64,000 nucleotides of DNA, taken from NCBI RefSeq assembly GCF_009873495.1, contig NZ_CP046703.1, forward strand, positions 4,940,501 to 5,004,500, read 5' to 3'. The translations under genes were made by a program, and so were the position numbers. The notes beneath the pieces are model-generated. The model saw only the letters and a list, made by a program, of their open reading frames with translations, did no database searches and was not told the origin of the DNA. This DNA is from Nostoc sp. ATCC 53789. Lineage in GTDB: Bacteria; Cyanobacteriota; Cyanobacteriia; Cyanobacteriales; Nostocaceae. Shown one piece after another: positions 42,802 through 51,666 of this stretch (position 1 is the first letter of the stretch; the number at the start of each line of letters is the position of its first letter).

Positions 42802-44907
42802 ATGAAAAGCTTTTCATCTTTGCTTGGTACTCGTAAACAAAATAAGGTAGCTCGTTTTGCGGCCTCTATCGTAGCAACGTTAGCGCTCGCTGGTGGTATC
42901 CATTCTGCCAATCCTAATTCTGTTAAAACAACTACTGCAAAAGAAATAACTTCGGCATTAGTCCAGCGAAATCAGACTACACCAAATATTGCTCAGTTAC
43001 CAATCAGCAGGACTCAATATCAAACTGCTGGAATTGATCCTGTTGTACTAGTTCCCATCCTACTTGTCGGCGGTTTCGTCATATTCGTCCCCCTATTCTT
43101 TGGCGGACTTGTAGTCATTGGCGAACGTGAAGTCGGTATTGTAGTGAGGAAATTTACCCTTTCCGGGCGTGGACTTCCCGCCGGCAGTTTGATTGCCCTC
43201 AACGGTGAAGCTGGCTTGCAGGCAGATACTTTAGCTCCTGGTTGGCACTGGGGCTATTGGCCTTGGCAATATTCTGTAAAGAAAGAATCAGTAATTGTCG
43301 TTCCCCAAGGGGAAATCGCTTTGATTGTGGCAGCAGATGGCGCATCCAACCCACCAGAGCGGATTTTGGGGAAAATCGTGGGTTGTGACAACTTCCAAGA
43401 TGCTCGAAAATTCCTCACCGAAGGTGGTGAAAAAGGTCGGCAAATGGGTTTTCTCACCGCAGGTACATACCGGATTAACACCGCCCTGTTTAAAGTCATC
43501 ATGGCATCAAATGCCAGCGCTCATGGCATGGCTCCAGAACAGTTGCGGGTGTACAGTCTGGCATCGGACAAAGTTGGCATCGTCACTACCTTAGATGGTG
43601 TACCAATTTCTGCCGGTGAACTCGCAGGCCCCATAATTGACGGACACGACAACTTCCAAAATGGTCAGAAATTTATTAATGGGGGTGGACGGCGAGGCTT
43701 ACAAGAACAGACTTTGCTTTCTGGTTCTTGGAACTTGAATCCTTGGTTTGTCCAGGTTGAACAAGTGCCGATGACCGAAATTCCCATTGGGTATGTGGGT
43801 GTGGTAATTTCTTTCGTGGGTAAAGCACATCAAGATGTTAGCGGTGCAGCTTTCACCCACGGTAATTTGGTGAATCAGGGACACAAAGGTGTATGGGTCG
43901 AACCGCTATATCCTGGTAAGCATCCGATTAATTCCCGGATTATGAAGATGGAACTAGTGCCAACGACCAACATTGTCTTAAACTGGTCAGGTCGGACTGA
44001 ACGCCACAGCTATGATGCTCAACTAGCTTCCTTGACAGTGCGATCGCGTGATGGGTTTGCCTTTGATTTGGAAGTAGCGCAAATTATCCATGTCGGTGCT
44101 TTAGATGCTCCGAAGGTAATTTCCCGCGTTGGTGCAATGCAAAATCTGGTAGACCATGTATTAGAACCGACCATCGGGAATTATTTCCGTAACTCAGCCC
44201 AAAACTGTACTGTATTAGATTTTCTGACTGCTCGAAGTGAGCGACAAACTGAGGCTGCTGAGTATATTAAAACAGCATTACGGGCTTATGACGTGCAAGC
44301 GATCGACACCCTGATTGGTGATATTCTGCCACCGGCATCACTAATGCAGACACAGACAGACCGGAAAATTGCCGAAGAAGAACGCAAGACTTATGAAGTC
44401 CAGCAGATGGCGCAAACCCAACGGCAGCAGCTTGTCCGGGAAACAGCGCTGGCTGATATCCAGCAAGAAATGGTGAAATCAGAGCAGAGTGTACATATTG
44501 CTGACCTAAAAGCCCAAGCCCAAATTAAACAGGCGAACGGTGAAGCCGAAGGTACAAAACTCCGGGCAATTGCTGAGGCTGAAGGTATACGGGCTACAGG
44601 TAATGCCAAAGCTGAAACCTACCGGGCTGGTGTGGAAGCTTTGGGTTCCCAAGGTTATACAGCAATGCAATTAATGCAGATTATAGGCGATCGCCATGTC
44701 CGCTTAATTCCAGATGTCTTAGTTGGTAGTAATGGCAGCAATAACGGCTTAGTGGACGGGCTACTATCCATGATTCTATGGAATCAAACTGGTAAGGGTG
44801 AATTCAAACCAACACCTTTGCATCCGCAACCAGTAGTTACCCAAACACAACCAACCACAGATAACGGTCTTCCACCGATAGTTGTGAATTTTCCAGTGGA
44901 TAAGTAA
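42802..44907 (+). CDS. Flotillin-like SPFH/band-7 domain membrane protein
   Basis: About 700 residues. Near residues 80-110 a hydrophobic segment ('VVLVPILLVGGFVIFVPLFFGGLVVIGEREVGIVVRKF') leads into an SPFH domain, which includes 'VPQGEIALIVAADG' and 'AFDLEVAQIIHVGALDAPKVISRVGAMQNLVDHVLEPTIGNYFRNSAQ'. A Glu/Ala/Gln-rich coiled coil (about 515-620, 'RKIAEEERKTYEVQQMAQTQRQQLVRETALADIQQEMVKSEQ') and a Pro/Thr tail follow. Flotillins scaffold membrane microdomains. ATG 42802 has no strong SD; a TTG at 42781 is also in frame. It is long for the family, with a two-fold repeated insert in the first half ('GKIVGCDNFQDARKFLTEGGEKGRQ' and 'GPIIDGHDNFQNGQKFINGGGRRGLQ'). Confidence 0.85.
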   Translation: MKSFSSLLGTRKQNKVARFAASIVATLALAGGIHSANPNSVKTTTAKEITSALVQRNQTTPNIAQLPISRTQYQTAGIDPVVLVPILLVGGFVIFVPLFFGGLVVIGEREVGIVVRKFTLSGRGLPAGSLIALNGEAGLQADTLAPGWHWGYWPWQYSVKKESVIVVPQGEIALIVAADGASNPPERILGKIVGCDNFQDARKFLTEGGEKGRQMGFLTAGTYRINTALFKVIMASNASAHGMAPEQLRVYSLASDKVGIVTTLDGVPISAGELAGPIIDGHDNFQNGQKFINGGGRRGLQEQTLLSGSWNLNPWFVQVEQVPMTEIPIGYVGVVISFVGKAHQDVSGAAFTHGNLVNQGHKGVWVEPLYPGKHPINSRIMKMELVPTTNIVLNWSGRTERHSYDAQLASLTVRSRDGFAFDLEVAQIIHVGALDAPKVISRVGAMQNLVDHVLEPTIGNYFRNSAQNCTVLDFLTARSERQTEAAEYIKTALRAYDVQAIDTLIGDILPPASLMQTQTDRKIAEEERKTYEVQQMAQTQRQQLVRETALADIQQEMVKSEQSVHIADLKAQAQIKQANGEAEGTKLRAIAEAEGIRATGNAKAETYRAGVEALGSQGYTAMQLMQIIGDRHVRLIPDVLVGSNGSNNGLVDGLLSMILWNQTGKGEFKPTPLHPQPVVTQTQPTTDNGLPPIVVNFPVDK

Positions 44908-44913
44908 TATCCG

Positions 44914-44997
44914 GTAGGGTAGCACAGCTTTGCTACCCTACGAGAAACGCAATTTAAAATGGTTATATTTTACTTTGGGTAGGCATCTTGCCTACCC
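44914..44997. repeat. Two adjacent GGGTAG...CTACCC hairpins
   Basis: GTAGGGTAGCA/TGCTACCCTAC (44914-44941) and GGGTAGGCA/TGCCTACCC (44977-44997) are related palindromes in the short gap before the WD40 kinase gene. The first could end transcription of the flotillin-like gene; the pair looks like dispersed palindromic units. Confidence 0.65.
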
Positions 44998-45017
44998 TGT
45001 AATTTTGGTAGAAAATT

Positions 45018-46901
45018 TTGTTTTTACAAGAACGTTATCGTTTACTAAAATCAATTGGTAAAGGGGGATTCTGTAAAACCTTTCTTGCTGTAGATGAGGG
45101 TCAGTTTCCGCCAATTCCTTGCGTTGTTCAAGAAATATCGCAGGAATACGAGACATTTAAAATTTTTCAGCAAAAGGCGCAACAGCTAGAGGAATTAGGG
45201 AAGCATCCGCAAATTCCCGCTTTATTGGCTTATTTTCAGCACAACGGGCATTTTTATTTAGTGCAGGAGTTTATTGCAGGCACTAATTTGGCTCAGGTAG
45301 TTGAAGAAGAAGGTGCTTTTAATGAAACTCAGATTTGGCAGATGTTAGAAGATGTTTTGCCAGTTTTGCAGTTTATTAGCGATCGCCAAATCATCCACCG
45401 CGATATAAAACCCCAAAATATCATCCGTAGATCCCCAATTACTAAAAAGGGGAATTTCGTTATAGTCGATTTTAGCACTGCGAAACTCGTCACAGAAATT
45501 GATGGGCTAACATCTGAAACCAGTATTGGCAGTCCAGAATACTCTGCACCAGAACAAGCGAAGGGAAAAGCCGTTTTTGCTAGTGACTTATATAGCTTGG
45601 GTGTAACTTGTATTTACTTACTTACCCAGATTCCTCCCTTTGATTTATTTGATATTGCTAACGATTGTTGGGTTTGGCAACAATATCTTACTAACAAGGT
45701 AAGCGATCGCCTGGCGCAAATTCTCGACAAGCTACTGCAAAATTCTGTTAACCGCCGCTTTCAATTAGCTAATGAAGTTATGCAAGCAATGGGTATGGAA
45801 TGTAAAACTCAAAATTTGAAATTACCAAACCCTCCTTGGCAATGCTTGCATACCCTAACTGGGCATTCCGGGACATTGAGTAGTGTGAATGCCCTTGCCA
45901 TAAGTCCTGACGACTATACTTTAGCCAGTGCTAGTGATGATAAAATCGTCAAATTGTGGGATTTAAATACTCAAAAAATCCTAGCTAGCTTATCAGGACA
46001 TTCCCAAGCGGTAAAATCAGTCGGCTTCAGTCCTGATGGTCAAATTTTGGCAACTGCTAGCGACGATAAAACTATCAAATTGTGGCAGGTTGAGACATTA
46101 AAAGAAATCTGCACTTTATTGGGACACTCACACGCCGTAAAATCAGTTGCTTTCAGTCCAGATGGGCAGATTCTCGCTAGTGGTAGCTGGGATAAGACAA
46201 TCAAACTCTGGGATGTAAATACTGGCACAGAAATTTGCACCATAACTGGACACCAATTACAGGTAAATTCAGTAGCATTTAGTCCCCAAGGACAGCTTTT
46301 AGCTAGCGCAAGTTATGACAGAACAATTCGCTTGTGGCAGATACCAACAAGAGGTAGGGGAGCAGGGAGCGGGGAGCAGGGAGATATGAATAGTGCTGAG
46401 TTAAAAGACCACTCACAAGCAGCAGAGGACATTCCCCCTTTCCCCCTGCCCCCTTCCCCCTTCCCCCTTATTCAAAACCGCCCATGCTATAGCTTGTTAG
46501 GCACCCTTTCGGGTCATGCATGGGCGGTTTTGACAGTCGCTTTTAGTCCTGATGGTCAAATTTTGGCGACGGGTAGTGATGATAACACTATTAAATTATG
46601 GGAGGTAAACACAGGTCAGCTAATTTGCACACTTGTAGGCCATTCTTGGTCTGTGGTGGCTGTGGCTTTTACTGCCGATGGCGAAACACTCCTAAGTGCA
46701 AGTTGCGACAAAACAGTTAAACTTTGGAGGGTAAGCACAGCAGAAGAGATTGTTACTCTCTCTGGTCATGTAGACTCAGTATCTGCTGTAGCTGTGAGCA
46801 AAGTTAGACAATTAATTGCAAGTGGCAGCAGAGACAAGACTATCAAACTGTGGCAGCTTGTAGAACAGCGCGTAGGCGTAGCCCGTCGTAGACATCGCTA
46901 A
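45018..46901 (+). CDS. WD40-repeat protein with serine/threonine (pseudo)kinase domain
   Basis: 627 residues. Kinase domain about 7-260: 'HRDIKPQNII' catalytic loop intact, 'GSPEYSAPEQAKGKAVFASDLYSLGVTCIYLL' activation segment. The glycine loop reads GKGGFC (C19 for Gly), the beta-3 Lys position reads Gln38 (CVVQEI against the usual CVVKQ), the alpha-C Glu reads Lys53 and DFG reads DFS151-153. ATP binding is therefore doubtful. Seven WD40 repeats follow (about 275-620), one full propeller, with a low-complexity insert (about 445-490) between blades 4 and 5. TTG 45018 is the only plausible start, since stops lie just upstream in frame. The last residues (VGVARRRHR) are coded by a dispersed repeat. 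Confidence 0.85.
   Translation: MFLQERYRLLKSIGKGGFCKTFLAVDEGQFPPIPCVVQEISQEYETFKIFQQKAQQLEELGKHPQIPALLAYFQHNGHFYLVQEFIAGTNLAQVVEEEGAFNETQIWQMLEDVLPVLQFISDRQIIHRDIKPQNIIRRSPITKKGNFVIVDFSTAKLVTEIDGLTSETSIGSPEYSAPEQAKGKAVFASDLYSLGVTCIYLLTQIPPFDLFDIANDCWVWQQYLTNKVSDRLAQILDKLLQNSVNRRFQLANEVMQAMGMECKTQNLKLPNPPWQCLHTLTGHSGTLSSVNALAISPDDYTLASASDDKIVKLWDLNTQKILASLSGHSQAVKSVGFSPDGQILATASDDKTIKLWQVETLKEICTLLGHSHAVKSVAFSPDGQILASGSWDKTIKLWDVNTGTEICTITGHQLQVNSVAFSPQGQLLASASYDRTIRLWQIPTRGRGAGSGEQGDMNSAELKDHSQAAEDIPPFPLPPSPFPLIQNRPCYSLLGTLSGHAWAVLTVAFSPDGQILATGSDDNTIKLWEVNTGQLICTLVGHSWSVVAVAFTADGETLLSASCDKTVKLWRVSTAEEIVTLSGHVDSVSAVAVSKVRQLIASGSRDKTIKLWQLVEQRVGVARRRHR
46350..46473 (+). repeat. GGAGCAGGGAGC ... 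CCCCCTTCCCCC repeat inside the WD40 gene
   Basis: Purine-rich units followed about 45 bp later by pyrimidine-rich units, the same kind as in gaps such as 38938-39103. It is translated in frame as GRGAGSGEQGD and PPFPLPPSPFPL. Confidence 0.7.
46870..46898 (+). repeat. Dispersed GTAGGCGTAGCC repeat, copy B, coding the WD40 protein C-terminus
   Basis: GCGTAGGCGTAGCC... AGACATCGC is nearly identical to copy A (2298-2327). It supplies the last nine codons and leads into the TAA stop of the WD40 gene. Confidence 0.75.
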
Positions 46902-46911
46902 TATTGTAATA

Positions 46912-47211
46912 TCAGGCGCTACCTGTGAAGGCAACTTCTGGAAATTTCAACTGAGCTTCTGCCATTGGACGGTTTCTACCTTCCTCTTGCCAGTAGTTAA
47001 TCACTTCTGTTGCTTTATTAAGCAACTCAACACGATCCAGGTCAGTAATCCAATGTTTGGATTCTAATTCCTTTTTTAATTCTTCCCAGGCATCATTTCT
47101 GGGCCAAAAAAAGTACTTAGTCAAAGGACTGGTGCCTTTGCCTACAACTTGATCCACTGCGAGAGCAACGTTTTCGTCTAACCACAGAATTTTCAAAATA
47201 AACTTGGTCAA
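46912..47211 (-). CDS. 30S ribosomal protein PSRP-3 (Ycf65)
   Basis: 99 residues. 'KFILKILWLDENVALAVDQVVGKGTSPLTKYFFWPRNDAWEELKKELESKHWITDLDRVELLNKATEVINYWQE' is the highly conserved Ycf65/PSRP-3 body found in cyanobacteria and plastids. It binds the small ribosomal subunit. The stop codon is 11 bp from that of the convergent WD40 gene. Confidence 0.93.
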   Translation of the reverse strand: MTKFILKILWLDENVALAVDQVVGKGTSPLTKYFFWPRNDAWEELKKELESKHWITDLDRVELLNKATEVINYWQEEGRNRPMAEAQLKFPEVAFTGSA

Positions 47212-47348
47212 TCACACCTCCGGGAATTTCCGGGCATTACTTAACTAGGATAGCGATCGCTTATTTTAACGCAATACCCTATCAAATGACCAAACAGTAA
47301 TTGGATTGGGCTAGCATAAGGTGTAGTCGGCGTTAACAAAAGATGCTT

Positions 47349-47819
47349 ATGACTGCTCAACTGCCCCAATCTCAAACAAAATCTGATTCAGATTTGTATG
47401 AGCAAGACTTTTACCTGTGGATTCAAACCACAGCAGAATTGCTCAAGCAAGGTCGGCTCACAGAACTGGATTTAGAGAATTTGATTGAAGAAATTGAAAC
47501 AATGGGTAGGAGTGAAAAGAAAGCACTAAGAAGCAATTTGGAAGTGGTGCTAATGCACCTATTAAAGTATGAATATCAAGCCCAGAAGCGCTCTGGTAGT
47601 TGGCGAGCAACAATTCGTGAGCATCGCAAACGCCTCAGAGAAGCCCTAGAAGAAAGTCCTAGCCTCAAACCCTATTTCTCTGAGGTTTTTGGGCTGTGTT
47701 ATGACAATGCTAGACTCTTAGCTGCTGATGAAACTGAATTGCATTTAGCTACCTTCCCCGAACAATCTCCCTTCACGCCAGAGCAAGCCCTCGACCCCGA
47801 TTTTTTACCTGAGTCATAA
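47349..47819 (+). CDS. DUF29 family protein, tandem copy 1
   Basis: 156 residues from ATG 47349. DUF29 pattern: 'DLYEQDFYLWIQTTAELLKQGRLTELDLENLIEEIETMGRSEKKALRSNLEVVLMHLLKYEYQ', then 'SWRATIREHRKRLREALEESPSLKPY', and the end 'TPEQALDPDFLPES'. Mainly helical and charged; the function of DUF29 is unknown and the family is greatly expanded in cyanobacteria. A Met two codons upstream (47343) is possible, but the neighbour's start aligns with 47349. Tandem with a second copy 62 bp away. Confidence 0.85.
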   Translation: MTAQLPQSQTKSDSDLYEQDFYLWIQTTAELLKQGRLTELDLENLIEEIETMGRSEKKALRSNLEVVLMHLLKYEYQAQKRSGSWRATIREHRKRLREALEESPSLKPYFSEVFGLCYDNARLLAADETELHLATFPEQSPFTPEQALDPDFLPES

Positions 47820-47881
47820 TCACACCCTGATTTAAAAGATTTTGCTGTTAATTTTGAATTTTGAATTCGGAGCGAAGCGAC

Positions 47882-48352
47882 GTGACTGCCCAACTGCCCC
47901 AATCTCAAACAACATCTAGTTCAGATTTGTATGAGCAAGACTTTTACCTGTGGATTCAAACCACAGCAGAACTGCTCAAGCAAGGTCGGCTCACAGAACT
48001 GGATTTAGAGAATTTGATTGAAGAAATTGAAACAATGGGTAGGAGTGAAAAGCGGGCATTGGAGAGCAATCTGGAAGTGTTGCTGATGCATCTGCTCAAA
48101 TATCAAATTCAAACTGAAAGGCGCTCAAAAAGTTGGCAGTACACAATTTTGGAACACCGCAGGCGAATCCAAAAGGCACTCAAGGAAAGTCCGAGTTTGA
48201 AGCCTCACTTTGATCAGGTTTTCGATGAAAGCTATGAAACTGCTAGACGACTGGCTGTCATTGAAACTGGATTAGCAATCGCTATCTTCCCAGAAAAATC
48301 TCTCTTCACGCCAGAGCAAACCCTCGACCCCGATTTTTTACCTGAGTCATGA
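47882..48352 (+). CDS. DUF29 family protein, tandem copy 2
   Basis: 156 residues, starting at GTG 47882 (aligned to the ATG of copy 1; GGAG lies 8-12 bp upstream). The first 130 or so bases of coding sequence and the last 45 are nearly identical in DNA to copy 1, while the middle ('QTERRSKSWQYTILEHRRRIQKALKESPSLKPHFDQVFDESYETARRLAVIETGLAIAIFP') has clearly diverged. The pattern suggests duplication with later gene conversion at the ends. Function unknown. Confidence 0.85.
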   Translation: MTAQLPQSQTTSSSDLYEQDFYLWIQTTAELLKQGRLTELDLENLIEEIETMGRSEKRALESNLEVLLMHLLKYQIQTERRSKSWQYTILEHRRRIQKALKESPSLKPHFDQVFDESYETARRLAVIETGLAIAIFPEKSLFTPEQTLDPDFLPES

Positions 48353-48392
48353 GCGCATTATGATGATGTAAAACTCTTTTGCTTCTTACTCC

Positions 48393-49196
48393 ATGACTCA
48401 ACCAACTTCTGCAAAAGCGATCGTTGTTTTCGATATTGATGGCGTTGTGCGCGATGTTAGCGGTTCTTATCGCCGTGCGATCGCAGATACGGTAGAATAT
48501 TTTACCACCCAAGCATATCGGCCAACCCCACTAGATATTGACCAGCTGAAGTCTGAAGGCGTGTGGAATAACGATTGGGAAGCATCGCAGGAATTAATTT
48601 ACCGCTACTTTGAAACCCAAAAACAGAGCCGTGAGCAACTGCAACTAGATTACAGTGCGATCGTTGCTTTTTTTCAATCCCGTTACCGCGGCCCAGACCC
48701 AAATAATTTTACTGGGTATATCTGTAATGAACCCTTATTATTACAACCTAGCTATTTAGAACAACTTACCGAAGCGGGGATTGCTTGGGGATTTTTTAGC
48801 GGTGCGACTCGTGCTTCCGCTAACTACGTATTAGAAAAACGCCTGGGTTTGCAATCTCCGGTGTTGATTGCGATGGAAGATGCGCCAGGAAAACCTGACC
48901 CCACTGGGCTTTTCGCTACAGTTCGTGAGTTAGAAAATGGAATTGAGCAAAAATTAGCGAGCGTCTATGTGGGAGATACGGTAGCAGATATGTATACCGT
49001 CGAGAAAGCGCGGCGTTTAGATTCTTCTCGCCCTTGGATTGGTGTAGGGGTTTTACCGCCCCATGTACAGGAAACAGCAACGCGTAGTGATGCATACAGT
49101 AAGACACTAATAGCAGCAGGAGCAGCTGTAGTTTTTCGTAATGTGCAAGAATTAACCCCAAGGCAGATTCAAGAATTGGTGAGTTCATCTATTTAA
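48393..49196 (+). CDS. HAD-superfamily hydrolase (subfamily IA, TIGR01548-like)
   Basis: 267 residues. Motif I 'VVFDIDGVVRDVSGSY' with two Asp. Motif II is the Ser/Thr in 'WGFFSGATRASANYVL', motif III the Lys in 'DAPGKPDPTGL', and motif IV 'VYVGDTVADMYTVEKAR'. A large cap lies between motifs I and II. The family is a phosphatase group of unknown substrate found in cyanobacteria, sometimes annotated as imidazoleglycerol-phosphate related. All catalytic residues are present. Confidence 0.85.
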   Translation: MTQPTSAKAIVVFDIDGVVRDVSGSYRRAIADTVEYFTTQAYRPTPLDIDQLKSEGVWNNDWEASQELIYRYFETQKQSREQLQLDYSAIVAFFQSRYRGPDPNNFTGYICNEPLLLQPSYLEQLTEAGIAWGFFSGATRASANYVLEKRLGLQSPVLIAMEDAPGKPDPTGLFATVRELENGIEQKLASVYVGDTVADMYTVEKARRLDSSRPWIGVGVLPPHVQETATRSDAYSKTLIAAGAAVVFRNVQELTPRQIQELVSSSI

Positions 49197-49283
49197 TCTG
49201 TGTTCTAAGATTAATCCAGCTATGCGTGGATGAATGACTAGCTGATAACGATCTTGCTCCAATTTATTGGGAGATAAATAAAA

Positions 49284-50672
49284 ATGTCTGCACATAAACT
49301 GCCTAACGGCCCTCAAACTCACCCTTGGGTACAGACGTATCAATGGCTGACTAACCCATTGAAATACATGGAAGACTGTGCTAAAAGCTATGGTGATATG
49401 TTCACTCTCCGAATTGGCCCAGTTTTTACTCCTCAAGTCTTCATTAGCAATCCTCAAGCGATTCAGCAGATTTTTACCACAGATCCAAAACAGTTAGATT
49501 CTGGTACACCGGCAGGTTCAGGTTCGCCTTTATTGGGGCCAAATTCTTTACTATCCTTAGAAGGAAAACCTCACCAACGCCAGCGTAAACTGCTGACACC
49601 TCCTCTACATGGGGAAAGAATGCAGGCTTATGGTGATTTAATCTGTGAAATCACCCAGCAAGTAACTAGTGAGTGGCCAGTCGGAGAAACCTTTACAGTC
49701 TTGTCATCCATGCAAGAAATCTCCTTTCAGGTGATTTTGAAGGCTGTATTTGGTCTAAAGGACGGACTTCGTTATGAAAAACTCAAAGAAATCCTGATTG
49801 CGATCCTGAATCCAAAAAGACCTATTGTACGGGCAATATTGCTCATGTTCCCATTATTACGACAGGATTTAGGGCCTCGTAGTCCTTGGGGAAGTTATCT
49901 ACGTTTGCGGCAGGAAATGGATGATCTGATCTATGCTGAAATTCAAGAGAGGCGATCGCTTGCTGATGAGTCTCGAAGTGATATTCTGTCTTTAATGATG
50001 GCGGCTCGTGATGAAGCAGGTGAGCCGATGACAGATTTGGAATTACGTGATGAGTTGATGACTTTGTTGGTTGCAGGCCATGAAACTACAGCCAGTTCTT
50101 TGGCATGAGCGCTGTACTGGATTCATCATCAGCCTGAAGTCTGGGAAAAACTGATGCAAGAACTGGATACTCTGGGTGAGAACAAAGACCCAAACGCCAT
50201 TTTCCGATTACCTTATTTGAATGCAGTTTGTTCGGAAACAATGCGCCTGTATCCAGTGGCGATGTTGGGATTAAATCGATTGGTTAAATCACCTTTAGAA
50301 ATTGCAGGCTACAAATTTGACCCTGGTACAATATTGGTTCCTTGTATTTATTTGAACCATCATCGAGAGGATTTATACCCTAATTCCAAGCAGTTTCAGC
50401 CAGATCGTTTTCTAGAACGCCAATTTACTCCATCTGAATATTTGCCCTTTGGTGGTGGTAATCGTCGCTGTATTGGGATGGCATTTGCCCTATTTGAGAT
50501 GAAACTGGTATTGGCAACTGTATTATCTGATTGGCAAATAAAACTAGCTGATACAAAGCCAGTACTGCCGGTTCGGAAAAGCTTCCTGTTAGCACCAGGC
50601 GGTGGTGTACCAATGGTGGTAACTGGAAAGCGTCAGCAAAATCAGCGAGTTCTTGAGACTAACTTAGTGTAA
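49284..50672 (+). pseudogene. Cytochrome P450 (CYP110-like) interrupted by one in-frame stop codon
   Basis: 462 codons in a single frame, broken only by TGA at 50106-50108 (codon 275), just after the I-helix 'LLVAGHETTASSLA'. The text beyond reads on as P450: 'ALYWIHHQPEVWEKLMQELDTLG', ExxR in 'CSETMRLYPV', and the heme loop 'FGGGNRRCIGMAFALFEMKLV'. Relatives usually have Trp (TGG) at this place, so one G-to-A change explains it. CYP110 is the common Nostoc P450 family; members hydroxylate fatty acids or terpenes. As written, the product would be a 274-residue protein without heme ligand. Everything else is intact, so the loss is recent, or the base is a sequencing error. Confidence 0.85.
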
Positions 50673-50731
50673 AAAGTCTCAGAATCAGGTGGGAGCGATT
50701 GCTCCGCTTCCCCTTTTATTTACCTGTTAAA

Positions 50732-51535
50732 TTACTGGATTTTCAAGAACTTATCCAAAGCTGTCACGAGGCTGGGAGGCCAACGGCGGATATTTTTTAC
50801 CCAGTCGATATCTTTGTAGCGGCTATCAAGTCCATAAGCTGCTACCCAGTTACTTTCGGCTTCACCTTGTTCTCCATTTACCCAATATGCAGCTGTGAGG
50901 GCGGCACGCACATCAGCAAACTTGGAGTATTTACGGGCGATATTTCGCATCTCACGGATTGCTTGCTCTTTTTGACCGGTTTCATAAAGAGCGAGAGCGT
51001 AGTTAGCACGGGCGAAGGCAAAATTTGGGGCTATCTCATTAGATTTTTTGTAGTCTGCGATCGCATCTTCCCATTTTCCTAAACCTGTTTTGGCATTTCC
51101 CCGATTGTTATACGCCATCGCATCGTTAGGATCGAGTTCTAAGACATGATTATAATCTGCGATCGCATCTTCCCATTTTCCCATCCCTTCTAACGCCGCC
51201 CCCCGATTCAAATAAGGATCGGTAACATTCGGCGCTAGTTCTATCGCTTTGTTATAATCTGCGATCGCCTCTTGTAACTTATTCTGACTCACCCGCGAAT
51301 TTCCCCGGTTACTCCACGCCCCGGCATTCGTGGGAAATTGCTCAATAATCTTTGTCCAGTAAGTTTCAGCCGTCGCAAAGTCACCTTGATTCGTCGCTGT
51401 AAAGGCTTGATTTGCCCACTCATCGCCTTGTTTTAACTGTTCTTGAGTAATGGGCGGTTGAGATTGTGCCATAACTGGTGTACCCCAGCCAAACAGAATT
51501 AACAAACTGAGAAAAATACTAATCAACTTAATCAT
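50732..51535 (-). CDS. Exported tetratricopeptide repeat protein
   Basis: 267 residues. Signal peptide 1-23 ('LISIFLSLLILFGWGTPVMAQ'), then about five TPR units (45-205; 'AGAWSNRGNSRVSQNKLQEAIADYNKAIELAP', 'TDPYLNRGAALEGMGKWEDAIADYNHVLELDP', ...). The C-terminal part ends 'WVKNIRRWPPSLVTALDKFLKIQ'. It is probably a lumenal or periplasmic assembly scaffold of the kind found in photosystem biogenesis (inference). No operon partner. Confidence 0.85.
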   Translation of the reverse strand: MIKLISIFLSLLILFGWGTPVMAQSQPPITQEQLKQGDEWANQAFTATNQGDFATAETYWTKIIEQFPTNAGAWSNRGNSRVSQNKLQEAIADYNKAIELAPNVTDPYLNRGAALEGMGKWEDAIADYNHVLELDPNDAMAYNNRGNAKTGLGKWEDAIADYKKSNEIAPNFAFARANYALALYETGQKEQAIREMRNIARKYSKFADVRAALTAAYWVNGEQGEAESNWVAAYGLDSRYKDIDWVKNIRRWPPSLVTALDKFLKIQ

Positions 51536-51547
51536 CTAGGTTTACCT

Positions 51548-51666
51548 AATTTGTCATTTGTCATTTGTCATTTGTCATTGAGCAGAGGAATGGAGTTCAA
51601 AGGCTCATTAAAGGAGTTCAAAGACTCATTTACGAGTATCAATGCCCAATGCCCAATTTCCCATAA
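51548..51666. repeat. TTTGTCA tandem heptamers and CCCAATGCCCAAT units
   Basis: Four perfect TTTGTCA units directly upstream of the TPR gene start, then an AAGGAGTTCAAAG repeat pair and CCCAATGCCC units near 51640. Confidence 0.65.

Noticed and set aside
50101..50110. Selenocysteine or programmed readthrough at the P450 TGA
   Set aside because: No SECIS-like hairpin follows and P450s do not use selenocysteine at this place; a nonsense change of Trp is simpler.
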